From the NCBI RefSeq assembly GCF_013407835.1, contig NZ_JACCBI010000001.1, positions 1,488,001-1,552,000 on the forward strand: a DNA stretch of 64,000 nucleotides, written 5' to 3'. Both the position numbers and the translations under genes were made by a program. How positions within the stretch are numbered: the first letter of the stretch is position 1; each line of letters starts with the position of its first letter. This DNA is from Agromyces atrinae. Its GTDB lineage: Bacteria; Actinomycetota; Actinomycetes; Actinomycetales; Microbacteriaceae. The notes below the pieces were generated by a model. The model had not been told where the DNA came from. It ran no database searches and was given only the letters and a program-made list of their open reading frames with translations. This document shows positions 38,103-46,577 of the stretch, piece after piece.

Positions 38103-38717
38103 TCAGCGCGGCGGCGCCAGTTCTCCCGCGGATTCCTGCAGGTAACAGGCTCCGCACAACGACTCGTACGTGACCGATTCGCCGTCGATCGCGACCTGCG
38201 ATCCGTCGAACACGAAGCGTCCGTCGACGAGGCGGCCGTTGAACATCGCCTTCCGCCCGCACCGGCAGATCGTCTTGAGCTCTTCGAGCGAATGTGCGAC
38301 CTCGAGGAGGCGACGCGAGCCCGGGAACGCGACCGTCTGGAAGTCGGTGCGGATTCCGTATGCCATGACAGGAATGTTCTCGAGGAGGGCGACACGGAGG
38401 AGGTCGTCGACCTGTTCGTCGTTCAGGAACTGCGCCTCGTCGACGAGGAGGCAACTGACGTCGCGGGTCGTCGCATCGATGCGCTCGCGCCGGTGGCGCT
38501 GGAAGAGCGCGTAGGCGTCGTCGCCGGGACGGAAGACGAAGTCGACGGGCCTCTCGACGCCGAGGCGGGAGACGATCGCCTCGGCGCCCTTGGTGTCGAC
38601 CGAGGGCTTCGCGAGGAGCACCTCGTGCCCGCGCTCCTCATAGTTGAACGCCGCCTGCAGCAGCGCCGTGCTCTTGCCGGAGTTCATCGCTCCGTAGCGG
38701 AAATACAGCTTCGCCAT
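38103..38717 (-). CDS. tdk: Thymidine kinase (type II)
   Basis: A 204-aa salvage enzyme phosphorylating thymidine. P-loop GAMNSGKST (9-17), Walker B LLVDEAQFL, substrate-lasso AYGIRTDFQ and zinc cysteines CRCGRKA and CGACYL are all present. The ATG at 38717 abuts the TAG of the upstream response-regulator gene, with GGAG just before it, so it is co-transcribed with the regulatory genes, an unexpected pairing for a nucleoside-salvage enzyme. Confidence 0.94.
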   Translation of the reverse strand: MAKLYFRYGAMNSGKSTALLQAAFNYEERGHEVLLAKPSVDTKGAEAIVSRLGVERPVDFVFRPGDDAYALFQRHRRERIDATTRDVSCLLVDEAQFLNDEQVDDLLRVALLENIPVMAYGIRTDFQTVAFPGSRRLLEVAHSLEELKTICRCGRKAMFNGRLVDGRFVFDGSQVAIDGESVTYESLCGACYLQESAGELAPPR

Positions 38718-39380
38718 CTACTCCAGGTATCCGTCCTCTGCGGCGCGGCGCATGAGCTCGGCCTTCCGGCTCGCCGGCCTCCCTACCCGAGCGTACTTCT
38801 CGCGAACGCGTCGCAAGTACGTCTTGGCCGTCTCGAAACTGACTCCCATCGCACGCGCGACCGCCACGGTGCTGTGGCCCTGCACGTAGAGGCGCAGAGC
38901 GTGCTCCTCGGAGGCGCTCAGGCGCGGGTCGGCCGGGCGCCGCGGGGCGGAGGTCTCGGCGGGCGAGGGGCGCTGCTCCCCCACCGCGATCGATCCGTTC
39001 GACGGAAGGTCCATCACGGCACGCGCCTCGTCGACGAGCACCGCCACAGGGAGCGTCTTCGAGACGAACGCGGCGGCACCCGCGTCGAGTGCGCGCTGCC
39101 GCGATTCACGCGAGTCGAGGGCGCTCACGACGACGACTCGTGCCCCGGCCGCCCGACAGGTGCGGATGCGCGCCTCGATCGACACCGAGTCGGCGAGTTG
39201 GTAGTCCATGAGCACGAGGGGCGTGGGGAAGTCATCGCTCGTGACGAGCTCGATCCACGACCGCGCACGGAGGACGATCTCGAACTCCGGCGCGTGGCTG
39301 TCGATCCAGCTCGAGATACCGTCGAGGATGAGTTCGTGATCGTCGAGGATGGCGACCCGAATGCGTTCATCGGAGTTCAT
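38718..39380 (-). CDS. NarL/LuxR-family response regulator
   Basis: A 220-aa regulator. The receiver domain has VAILDDHELIL, phospho-acceptor Asp in LVLMDYQLAD (about 57), the Thr/Ser switch region VVSAL and Lys in FVSKTLP. The C-terminal LuxR-type helix-turn-helix reads LSASEEHALRLYVQGHSTVAVARAMG followed by ETAKTYLRRVREKY. ATG 39380 overlaps the preceding gene by 14 bases. Its probable partner is the kinase at 40500-41696. Confidence 0.9.
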   Translation of the reverse strand: MNSDERIRVAILDDHELILDGISSWIDSHAPEFEIVLRARSWIELVTSDDFPTPLVLMDYQLADSVSIEARIRTCRAAGARVVVVSALDSRESRQRALDAGAAAFVSKTLPVAVLVDEARAVMDLPSNGSIAVGEQRPSPAETSAPRRPADPRLSASEEHALRLYVQGHSTVAVARAMGVSFETAKTYLRRVREKYARVGRPASRKAELMRRAAEDGYLE

Positions 39381-40503
39381 AGTCGAATCCCGCCTGCACG
39401 ACACCGCGCGACACCCGCGCGTCCTGCGCGGCGAACGCCGAGCGGCTGACGGCGAAGAACGGCTGGAGGTCTCGCCGCGCCGACGGCATCGAGACCGATC
39501 GGATCCTCGCGTCGATCGTCACTCGCGCGACGGGGTCGACCGCGTCCCGGGACACCTCGACCCGCACCCGCTCCGATGTCGCGAGAAGGCGGGTGAGGAG
39601 CGCGGTGAGCGCCGAGCGCTGATCGGCCGACATCGCGCCGGCGGCCCCCGTCGGATCACGGAGTTCGACGTCGACGGATGTCTGGCCGGCGGGCTCCAGG
39701 AGATCGGACAGCCACGTGGCGTCGGAGTGCGCGACGAGCACGCCGCGGAGCGTGCGCGCGAGCCGCGCCGCCGTCTGCCGATCGGCGGGCTCGACCACGC
39801 CCCGCTCGAGCACGCTGTCGAGGAACGGCAGGACGTCGCGCCCGAGCACGACGAGCTGTCGGCGTTCCACCGAACGCGCGATGCCGTCGCGAACCTCGGC
39901 CTCGGTCGAGAGCGATTCGCGCGCGGCCACCCGCTGCCATCGCACGATCTCGGCGGTGATCCGACGCGAGTACCCCGCGGATGCCGCACCGAGGGCGAGC
40001 ACGGGAAGCATCCCGACGATCGCGAACAACGCGGCCGGCGCACTGATGATGGCGTACTCGGACGTCGCGACGGCGATGCTCCCGAGCACGACGGCCGCCG
40101 CGAGTGACGCCGCGATGATCGAGCTCCACGGCCGATAGGGCGCCATGCCGAGGATGAGCACCCCGGCGACGACCGATCCGAAGTCATCCGTGACGTAGTC
40201 GTTCGCGCCCGCCGTGCTCGCGAACTCGGCGACGGCCGCGGTCGAGCTGAGCGCGACGACGATCCACATGCGCTCGGTCGTGAACGGCGCCGTGGACTCG
40301 TGCGTGAGATAGACGAGGGCGGCGCCCGCAGCGACGACGAACGCGACGGCCACGATGGCGATCGGGAGCGACCTCACCTGGCCGTCGTGGCCGATCGTCG
40401 CCGCGACGGCGAGGCCGACGGCGATGACGGCGGCACCGATCGTCAGCGGCCACGCCGAGATCGCGCCGAGCGGGTCGAGCTCTTGCTGAGTGAGGCGCGT
40501 CAT
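39367..40503 (-). CDS. Seven-helix membrane protein, possible kinase-like sensor remnant
   Basis: A 378-aa protein with about seven membrane helices in the first 185 residues (five clear hydrophobic blocks from 18 to 175) and a cytoplasmic domain whose layout resembles NarL-family sensor kinases: helix EIVRWQRVAARESLSTEAEVRDGIA followed by a dimerisation-like helix. I see no HATPase N-box (NxxxH) or DxGxG. It sits between a true kinase and its regulator with short overlaps on both sides, so it may be a degenerate kinase or accessory sensor. Confidence 0.6.
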   Translation of the reverse strand: MTRLTQQELDPLGAISAWPLTIGAAVIAVGLAVAATIGHDGQVRSLPIAIVAVAFVVAAGAALVYLTHESTAPFTTERMWIVVALSSTAAVAEFASTAGANDYVTDDFGSVVAGVLILGMAPYRPWSSIIAASLAAAVVLGSIAVATSEYAIISAPAALFAIVGMLPVLALGAASAGYSRRITAEIVRWQRVAARESLSTEAEVRDGIARSVERRQLVVLGRDVLPFLDSVLERGVVEPADRQTAARLARTLRGVLVAHSDATWLSDLLEPAGQTSVDVELRDPTGAAGAMSADQRSALTALLTRLLATSERVRVEVSRDAVDPVARVTIDARIRSVSMPSARRDLQPFFAVSRSAFAAQDARVSRGVVQAGFDYELR

Positions 40504-41696
40504 GGTGCCTCCTCCCCTGTCGCCCGCACGCCGAGCGGGACCGAGAGGAGGATCGTCGTCCCCGCGCCCGGGGTCGACCAGATCCGCACGTCGCCGCCGA
40601 CAGCGGAGACCAGACCGATGATGGATGCCCGCAGCCCGAGTCGATCGTGGGCGACCGTCTCGGTGTCGAACCCTCGCCCCGCATCGACGACGGCGACGGT
40701 CAGCCGCCCTCCGATCTCAGCGACGACGATCTCGGCCGCGTCGACGCCCGCGTGCCGGGCGACGTTCGCGAGGCTCTGGTCGACGGCATCGACGATCGCC
40801 GCCGCTGCCTCCGGATCGAGGTCGCCGAGTGCCGACGCGTCACCCGAGACCGTGACGCGCACGCCACGTGTCGCCGACCGCGCGACCGTCTCGCCGAGGA
40901 CGGCCCGCTGCATCGAAGCGGGCCCCGAGCCGCCCGCGGGGCGGAACCACTCGCGTTCGACGAGGAACGCGACGTCTCTCTCGACAGCGCTGCGGAGCGC
41001 GGCGTCGAGCGGCCCGAGGGGCGACGAGGCGATCGCGAGGAGGTGACTGAGCGCCGTGTCGTGGAGTCGGGCGGTCGCGCGCAGTTCGTAGTCCCGACGG
41101 ATGTCGAGCTCGCGCGCCTCGCGCCGCGCGCGCTGCAACGCATGGTCGCTCTGGTGCGCATCGCCGCGCGTGAAGCCGTCGAACACGAGCACGATGACGA
41201 TGAGACCGAGTGCGAGAAGGACGGGAGTGTTCGGGCGGACCGCCGCGCCCGCCATCTCGGCCGCGCAGATCGCCGCGATGAGACCGCCGCCGAACCCTGC
41301 TCCCACCCAGGCGAGGCCCGCTCCCGCGCCCGCGGCCGTGCCCCCGCCGAGGAGGAGCGCGATATGCGGCAGGCCGACGAGGAGGTTGCTCGTGTCGGAG
41401 TATCCGCCCGGCGCGCCGAGCACCTCGAGCGTGAAGATGAAGACGCCGACCGATCCCGCGACGAGGTAGACGCTCGCCGCAGCGACGGTGCGCGTGCGGA
41501 CGAGCAGCGTGAGGAGGATGGCCATGACGATCACGACGAGGAGCGCGACGAGCGCGGAGACGTCACCCGCCGCCGCGAGCACGATCGCGATGAGGCCCGC
41601 CGCGCCGAGCGAGACGAAGGCCGCGGCACCGCTGCCCATCGCGATCGCTCCGCTCAGCGTCTGCCGGGCGAGGTGCTGAGGAAGTCCGATCGTCAT
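40500..41696 (-). CDS. NarL-type sensor histidine kinase
   Basis: A 398-aa protein with about six membrane helices (20-180). HisKA_3-type LHDTALSHLLAIAS gives the phospho-His near 210. The HATPase domain has DAVDQSLANVARHAG (N-box), VVDAGRGFD (G1) and GLRASIIGLVSAVGG with GAGTTILLSVP. It is first in the operon kinase - membrane protein - regulator - tdk. A -10 like CATAAT lies about 30 bases before the ATG. The signal is unknown. Confidence 0.87.
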   Translation of the reverse strand: MTIGLPQHLARQTLSGAIAMGSGAAAFVSLGAAGLIAIVLAAAGDVSALVALLVVIVMAILLTLLVRTRTVAAASVYLVAGSVGVFIFTLEVLGAPGGYSDTSNLLVGLPHIALLLGGGTAAGAGAGLAWVGAGFGGGLIAAICAAEMAGAAVRPNTPVLLALGLIVIVLVFDGFTRGDAHQSDHALQRARREARELDIRRDYELRATARLHDTALSHLLAIASSPLGPLDAALRSAVERDVAFLVEREWFRPAGGSGPASMQRAVLGETVARSATRGVRVTVSGDASALGDLDPEAAAAIVDAVDQSLANVARHAGVDAAEIVVAEIGGRLTVAVVDAGRGFDTETVAHDRLGLRASIIGLVSAVGGDVRIWSTPGAGTTILLSVPLGVRATGEEAP

Positions 41697-41768
41697 CCGG
41701 CCCCCTCACCCGCCTGTCTTCGGATTATGACACCCTCACGACCCGCGCGGCAGGGGTTGCGCCGACGG

Positions 41769-42788
41769 TCAGAAGAGCGCGGCAGGGTCGAGGGCCGCCT
41801 GCGAGCGCACTCCGCCCGTCACGGGTGACGTGCGCGTGCGCTCGATCCCGTGCGCACGCAGGATCGGACGCATGCGCTCGGAGAGCCAGCGCCGGTAGTC
41901 GAGCGGCGCCGAACGGTTGCGGCCGTAGTACATCGACCGGTACTTCGGCAGCAGCTCGGGGTGCTCGCGCCCGAGCCAGGCGAGGAACCACTCCTTGACG
42001 CCGGGGCCGAGGTGGAGCGCCGTATGCGCGATACTCGTCGCCCCGGCGGCACGAGCGCGACCGACGGCCTCGTCGAGGTGCGCGATCGAGTCGGTGAGGT
42101 ACGGCAGCACGGGCATGAGGAACACGGAGCAGTCGAAGCCCGCCTCGCGGACGGCCGTCACCGTCGCGAGCCGCGCCGCCGTCGACGGGGTGCCCGGCTC
42201 GATCGACTGCTGCAGCTCGTCGTCGTAGATCGCGATGGAGAGGGCGAGGTCGATGGGGATGACGTCACGGAGCGCGGACAACCGCGGCAGATCGCGCCGC
42301 AGCAACGTGCCCTTCGTCAGGATGCTGAGCGGTGTGCCGCTCGCCGCGAGCGCGTCGATGATGCCGGGCATGAGTGCGTAGCGACCCTCGGCGCGCTGGT
42401 ACGGGTCGGTGTTCGTGCCGAGCGCCACCGCGTGCCGTTGCCACGACGGGCGCGCGACCTCCTTGCGCACGACGTCGGCGACGTTGACCTTGACGATGAT
42501 CTGCCGATCGAAGTCGTCCCCGCCGTCGAGATCGAGGTACTCATGGGTGGGCCGGGCGAAGCAGTACGTGCACGCGTGCGAGCAGCCGCGGTACGGGTTG
42601 ATCGTCCACTCGAACGGCATCGCGCTCTGCCCGGGCACCCGGTTGAGCGCCGTCTTCGCAAGCACCTCGTGGAACGTGATGCCCGCGAACTCGGGCGTGC
42701 GCACGGTGCGCACGAGGTTGTTCAGCCGGACGAGGCCGGGCAGCGCGTTGGGGTCGTCGACACCGAGTTCCTGCCCGCTCCACCGCAT
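41769..42788 (-). CDS. Rv2578c-family radical SAM protein (SplB-like)
   Basis: A 339-aa radical S-adenosylmethionine enzyme. The iron-sulfur motif CSHACTYC (CxxxCxxC, about 67-74) is intact, and INPYRGC precedes it. The family is related to spore photoproduct lyase and is widespread in non-sporulating actinobacteria; the reaction is unknown. A 22-bp palindromic block containing an SOS box lies directly before the ATG, and the -10 box TAATGT lies inside it, so expression should be repressed by LexA and induced by DNA damage. Confidence 0.9.
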   Translation of the reverse strand: MRWSGQELGVDDPNALPGLVRLNNLVRTVRTPEFAGITFHEVLAKTALNRVPGQSAMPFEWTINPYRGCSHACTYCFARPTHEYLDLDGGDDFDRQIIVKVNVADVVRKEVARPSWQRHAVALGTNTDPYQRAEGRYALMPGIIDALAASGTPLSILTKGTLLRRDLPRLSALRDVIPIDLALSIAIYDDELQQSIEPGTPSTAARLATVTAVREAGFDCSVFLMPVLPYLTDSIAHLDEAVGRARAAGATSIAHTALHLGPGVKEWFLAWLGREHPELLPKYRSMYYGRNRSAPLDYRRWLSERMRPILRAHGIERTRTSPVTGGVRSQAALDPAALF

Positions 42789-42796
42789 GCCCTCAT

Positions 42797-42812
42797 TCGA
42801 ACATTAATTCGA
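42797..42812 (-). promoter_or_regulatory. LexA-binding SOS box overlapping the radical SAM promoter
   Basis: Read on the minus strand, TCGAATTAATGTTCGA matches the actinobacterial SOS consensus TCGAACNNNNGTTCGA with one change. It is the core of an 11-bp perfect inverted repeat (42791-42801 with 42808-42818). The -10 box TAATGT (42801-42806) is in its centre. Confidence 0.75.
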
Positions 42813-42824
42813 ATGAGGCGCAAG

Positions 42825-44309
42825 TCAGGAGCCTGCGGGCAGCTTGAGCGCGGCGGCCGTCGCGTCGAGCGACGCACGCGCCGCCTCGGGGTCGTCGTTG
42901 AGCTTCGTGCCGTAGGCGGGGATGAGTTCGCGCAGCCGCGGGAGCCATCCCGCATAGCGGTCGGGGAAGCACCTCGAGAGCACGTCGAGCATGATCGGCG
43001 CCGCGGTCGAGGCACCCGGAGACGCACCGAGGAGCCCGGCGATCGTGCCGTCCGCGCCCGTGATGACCTCCGTGCCGAACTGCAGCACGCCGCCCTTCTC
43101 AGGGTCCTTCTTCATGACCTGTACCCGCTGACCGGCCGTGATGAGCTCCCAGTCATCGGTCTTCGCCGTCGGCATGAACTGACGCAGGGCCTTCATCTTC
43201 TTCTCGCGCGACGCGACGACCTCGCCGATGAGGTACTTCATGAGGTCGAGGTTGCGAACGGCGACCTGCAGCATCGGGCCGATGTTGTGCCAGCGCACCG
43301 AGAACGGCAGGTCGAACCACGTCGACGACTTGAGGAACTTGGGCGTGAAGCCCGCGTACGGACCGAACAACACGGCGGTCTCTCCGTCGACGATGCGCGT
43401 GTCGAGGTGGGGCACCGACATCGGGGGTGCGCCGACGGCGGCCTTGCCGTAGACCTTGGCGCGGTGCTGGGCGACGATCGCGGGGTTCGTGGTCCGCAGG
43501 AACTGCCCCGAGATGGGGAAGCCGCCGTAGCCGCGGATCTCGGGGATTCCCGAGTGCTGCAGGAGCGCGAGTGCGCCACCGCCCGCGCCGACGAAGACGA
43601 ACTTGGCGTCGATCTGCTTGGGGGTGCCTCCGACGGTGTGGCGGAGCTTCAGACGCCACGTGCCGTCGGCGCGCCGCTTGAGCGCGGTGACGTGGTGGTT
43701 CTTCTCGACGATCGCACCGCGGTCGCTGATGGTGTCGAACAGCATGCGGGTGAGCGCGCCGAAGTCGACGTCGGTGCCGGCGACGATGCGCGTCGCCGCG
43801 ACCTTCTGCTTGCGATTGCGCTTGACCGCGAGGAGCGGCGCCCACTCGGCGATGACGTCGATGTCTTCCGTGTACTCGATGCCGCCGAACAGGGGCTGAT
43901 CGCGAAGGGCCTCATAGCGTCGCTTGAGATAGGCGACGTTGTCGGCTCCGCGGACGAAGGTCATGTGCGGGGTCGCATTGATGAAGCCCGACGGGTCGGG
44001 GAGGGAGCCCGCCTGGACGAGCGACGCCCAGAGCTGACGACTGATCTGGAACTGCTCGTTGATCGAGATCGCCTTGGCCGCGTCGACGCTGCCGTCGGGG
44101 GCCTCGGGCATGTAGTTCAGCTCACACAGGGCGGCATGCCCCGTACCAGCGTTGTTCCACGCGTTCGAACTCTCCTGGGCAACCTCTCCGAGGCGCTCGT
44201 AGACCCGGATGGACCACTCGGGTTCGAGCTCTGAGAGAAGGGTGCCGAGGGTCGCACTCATGATTCCGCCGCCGATCAGAACGACGTCGACTGTCTCCTC
44301 GGATTGCAC
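42825..44309 (-). CDS. mqo: Malate:quinone oxidoreductase
   Basis: A 494-aa peripheral membrane FAD enzyme that oxidises malate to oxaloacetate and passes electrons to menaquinone, the usual TCA-cycle step in actinobacteria. FAD-binding VVLIGGGIMSATLGTLL, ERLGEVAQESSNAWNNAGTGHAA, GGFPISGQFL and GASPGASTAAPIML are diagnostic. The GTG at 44309 is fixed by TAGACT 7 bases upstream; a longer start at 44390 would run through the promoter of the divergent transcript. Confidence 0.95.
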   Translation of the reverse strand: MQSEETVDVVLIGGGIMSATLGTLLSELEPEWSIRVYERLGEVAQESSNAWNNAGTGHAALCELNYMPEAPDGSVDAAKAISINEQFQISRQLWASLVQAGSLPDPSGFINATPHMTFVRGADNVAYLKRRYEALRDQPLFGGIEYTEDIDVIAEWAPLLAVKRNRKQKVAATRIVAGTDVDFGALTRMLFDTISDRGAIVEKNHHVTALKRRADGTWRLKLRHTVGGTPKQIDAKFVFVGAGGGALALLQHSGIPEIRGYGGFPISGQFLRTTNPAIVAQHRAKVYGKAAVGAPPMSVPHLDTRIVDGETAVLFGPYAGFTPKFLKSSTWFDLPFSVRWHNIGPMLQVAVRNLDLMKYLIGEVVASREKKMKALRQFMPTAKTDDWELITAGQRVQVMKKDPEKGGVLQFGTEVITGADGTIAGLLGASPGASTAAPIMLDVLSRCFPDRYAGWLPRLRELIPAYGTKLNDDPEAARASLDATAAALKLPAGS

Positions 44310-44316
44310 GAGCCTC

Positions 44317-44322
44317 AGTCTA
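44317..44322 (-). promoter_or_regulatory. -10 box of predicted leaderless mqo transcript
   Basis: On the minus strand TAGACT lies 7 bases before the GTG at 44309. Confidence 0.5.
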
Positions 44323-44363
44323 GTCGCGGCAGGGGAAGGAACTGAGCCGATCCTGAGGGGCGC

Positions 44364-44393
44364 TTGAGCCTCGCTTGAGGGGCACGACATAGT
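44364..44393 (+). promoter_or_regulatory. Promoter of the candidate structured RNA
   Basis: -35 TTGAGC (44364-44369), 18-base spacer, -10 CATAGT (44388-44393); start near 44400. CGCTTGAG is directly repeated at 44361 and 44373, a possible regulator site. Confidence 0.5.
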
Positions 44394-44399
44394 CTCGAA

Positions 44400-44580
44400 A
44401 CACGCCTCCCGCTCCGGTCTCCCCGCCGGGGCGGGAGGGGCAAAGACGGGCCACGATCTCCGACGTCCGACCCGTTGACATCGGCGTCACGGCCCGACCC
44501 GAACGTCTTTGCCCGAGCGTTGCACGGCACCCGAATGCGTACGACCGAAGACGATTCGTTGCGAGTCGTCTTCGGTCGCC
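44400..44580 (+). ncRNA. Candidate structured small RNA between mqo and the GH6 gene
   Basis: The 339-base gap between mqo and the glucanase gene has no credible protein frame but dense RNA structure. Elements: hairpin 44405-44412/44431-44438 (CCTCCCGC with GCGGGAGG); a long near-continuous stem-loop closed by GGGCAAAGACG (44438-44448) and CGTCTTTGCCC (44504-44514), with inner GGGCC/GGCCC and GACG-CCGA/TCGG-CGTC pairings; and a 13-bp hairpin 44542-44554/44566-44578 that would terminate it. A promoter lies upstream. No known RNA family was recognised. The strand is inferred from the promoter; the symmetric stems do not decide it. Confidence 0.5.
44542..44578 (+). terminator. 13-bp terminator-like hairpin
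   Basis: CGACCGAAGACGA and TCGTCTTCGGTCG pair perfectly around an 11-base loop. It separates the candidate RNA from the glucanase promoter. No U-tract. Confidence 0.6.
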
Positions 44581-44609
44581 CGCACTGCCGCTTCCCTCTC
44601 GACCGGCCA

Positions 44610-44615
44610 TATACT
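44610..44615 (+). promoter_or_regulatory. -10 box of the GH6 gene
   Basis: TATACT lies 34 bases before the ATG; no clear -35 box at the usual spacing. Confidence 0.5.
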
Positions 44616-44648
44616 TACCGCGCACCGCCACGGAGCGCGAGGAGCACG

Positions 44649-45650
44649 ATGCCAGGACGATCCCCCAGCCGACAGCGCGATCGGGCTCTGCCCATCGTGA
44701 TCATCTCGGCAGCAGCATTCCTCCTGCTCGTCGGCGGACTCATCGCGGTCATCGTCGTCGCGTCGACTCCGTCGGCCGCGCAGTCCGAGCTCGATCGCCC
44801 CTTCTACGTCTGGCCCGACTCCGCCGCCGTCGATGCGGCCGCGGCAGCGGAGCCCGACTCCCCCGAGTTCGCGGCGGCGACCTACCTCGCCGAACGCCCC
44901 GCATCGATCTGGCTCCTCCCCGAGGAGCACGGCCTCGGCGATGTCGGCCCCTTCGTGGCGTCGATCGTCGACCAGACGAGCGTCGACGGCACGCTTCCGA
45001 GCTTCGTGGTCTACGGCATCACCGACCGCGACTGCGGCAACTTCTCGTCGGGCGGGCTGCCGCCTGCCGAGTATGAGACGTGGGTCGACGAGATCGCCCT
45101 CGCCCTCGGGACGGCGCCCGCCATCGTCATCCTCGAGCCCGACGCTCTCGGACTCGCGCCGGAATGCGGCGACACGGACGCGCGCGTCGCGGAAGTGAAG
45201 CGCGCGGCGACAGCGCTCTCGGAGACATCCGCCCTCGTCTATCTCGACGGCGGGCACTCGTCGTGGCTGCCCGCGACCGAGATGGCGGAGCTGCTGAAGG
45301 ATGCCGGCGTCGACCAGACTCGCGGCTTCGCCACGAACGTCTCGAACTACAACGCCCTCGCCGACGAACGCGAGTACGCGCACGAGCTCAGCGACCTGCT
45401 CGGCGGCGTGCACGCCGTCATCGACACGTCGCGGAACGGCAACGGCTCGAACGGCGAATGGTGCAATCCCTCGGGGCGCACCGTGGGAGACGAGCCGACC
45501 GCGATCGACGACGAGGTCGTCGACGCGCTGCTGTGGATCAAGACAGCCGGAGAGAGCGACGGCGAGTGCAACGGCGGCCCGGTCGCTGGGGTATGGTGGC
45601 CGGAGCGGGCAGTCGAATTGACCCGCGATGCCGTGGGCAGCGCAGAGTAG
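44649..45650 (+). CDS. Glycoside hydrolase family 6 endoglucanase, membrane-anchored
   Basis: A 333-aa secreted beta-1,4-glucanase. One N-terminal membrane anchor (about 15-38), then a GH6 core: VVYGITDRDCGN with the conserved Asp and Cys, ILEPDALG (about 161-168) carrying the catalytic acid Asp, YLDGGHSSW, VSNYNA, VIDTSRNGNG, CNPSGRTVG and LLWIKTAGESDGECNGG, where the last block holds the conserved Lys/Glu and Asp. No carbohydrate-binding module. GAGGAG precedes ATG 44649. With the GT2 synthase 1.3 kb away it recalls the cslA-cslZ pairing of Streptomyces, so it may trim a self-made glucan and not digest plant cellulose. Confidence 0.92.
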   Translation: MPGRSPSRQRDRALPIVIISAAAFLLLVGGLIAVIVVASTPSAAQSELDRPFYVWPDSAAVDAAAAAEPDSPEFAAATYLAERPASIWLLPEEHGLGDVGPFVASIVDQTSVDGTLPSFVVYGITDRDCGNFSSGGLPPAEYETWVDEIALALGTAPAIVILEPDALGLAPECGDTDARVAEVKRAATALSETSALVYLDGGHSSWLPATEMAELLKDAGVDQTRGFATNVSNYNALADEREYAHELSDLLGGVHAVIDTSRNGNGSNGEWCNPSGRTVGDEPTAIDDEVVDALLWIKTAGESDGECNGGPVAGVWWPERAVELTRDAVGSAE

Positions 45651-45682
45651 CCGCAACGGCCAGCCACGGGGAAGGTGCTGGA

Positions 45683-46564
45683 GTGGTATCTGAACGTCGA
45701 ACTGCCGTCATCATCGAGGACGACGCCGATATTCGTCATCTCCTCGAGACAGTCCTCGAGCAGGCCGGTTTCTCGACCGTCGCGACCGGCAACGGACTCG
45801 ACGGCATCGCCGCGGTCCGCGCCTACGACCCCGTCATCACGACGCTCGACGTCAGCATGCCGGGGATCGACGGCTTCGAGACGGCCAAGCGCATCCGCAC
45901 GTTCAGCCAGACCTACATCGTCATGCTCTCCGCACGCTCGGAGGAGATCGACACCCTCCAGGGCCTCGAGGCCGGCGCCGACGACTACCTGACGAAGCCC
46001 TTCCGGCCGCGCGAGCTCCGTGCCCGCATCGAGGCGATGCTCCGTCGCCCGCGCGCCGTTCCCACCGACGCGGGCGAGACCGCTCCCGTCGCAGCCGCCG
46101 CACCCGCAGCGCCTGTCGCGCCTGCCGTTCCGGAGCCTGTCGCCGCACGCGAGCCCGTGGCTCCCGCGGCACCAGCCGAAGCGGCTGCGCAGCCCGTCGA
46201 GACGCAGCTCTACACGGGCGACGGCAGCGGCCCGTGGCTCGAGCACCGCGGCCTCCGGCTCAGCCCCGAGGAGCGCGTGCTCGTCATCGACGGCCACGAG
46301 ATCAACCTCACGCGCAGCGAGTTCGACCTGCTCGAAGCGCTCATGACCTCGCGGCGCCGTGTGCGCAGCAAGGCCGACCTCGCGCTGCTCCTCCGCGGAG
46401 AGAGCTACGTCACGAGTCACTTCGTGAGCGAAGCCGACAAGCGCGCCGTCGAGGTGCACCTCGCGAACCTCCGCCGCAAGATCGGCGACAACTCGAGCCA
46501 GCCCGAGTTCATCGAGACCGTGCGCGGCATCGGCTACCGGATGACGGCGGTCGAAGAGTCCTGA
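45683..46564 (+). CDS. OmpR-family response regulator with long Ala/Pro linker
   Basis: A 293-aa regulator. The receiver domain has VIIEDDADIRHLL, phospho-Asp in TTLDVSMPG (about 55), SARSEEID and Lys in DYLTKPFRPRE. An exceptional linker of about 60 residues made mostly of Ala, Pro, Val and Glu (about 125-185) precedes the winged helix, which has LTRSEFDLLEALM, SKADLALLL and RGIGYRM. GTG 45683 has GGGAAGG upstream. It is 32 bases after the glucanase gene and probably in the same transcript. A likely partner is the kinase at 50340-51992. Confidence 0.9.
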   Translation: MVSERRTAVIIEDDADIRHLLETVLEQAGFSTVATGNGLDGIAAVRAYDPVITTLDVSMPGIDGFETAKRIRTFSQTYIVMLSARSEEIDTLQGLEAGADDYLTKPFRPRELRARIEAMLRRPRAVPTDAGETAPVAAAAPAAPVAPAVPEPVAAREPVAPAAPAEAAAQPVETQLYTGDGSGPWLEHRGLRLSPEERVLVIDGHEINLTRSEFDLLEALMTSRRRVRSKADLALLLRGESYVTSHFVSEADKRAVEVHLANLRRKIGDNSSQPEFIETVRGIGYRMTAVEES

Positions 46565-46577
46565 TCGGACTCACGTC

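Noticed and set aside
44400-44580. 6S or 6C RNA identity for the structured interval
   Set aside because: The ends do not pair around a central bubble as in 6S, and there are no C6 loop hairpins as in 6C.
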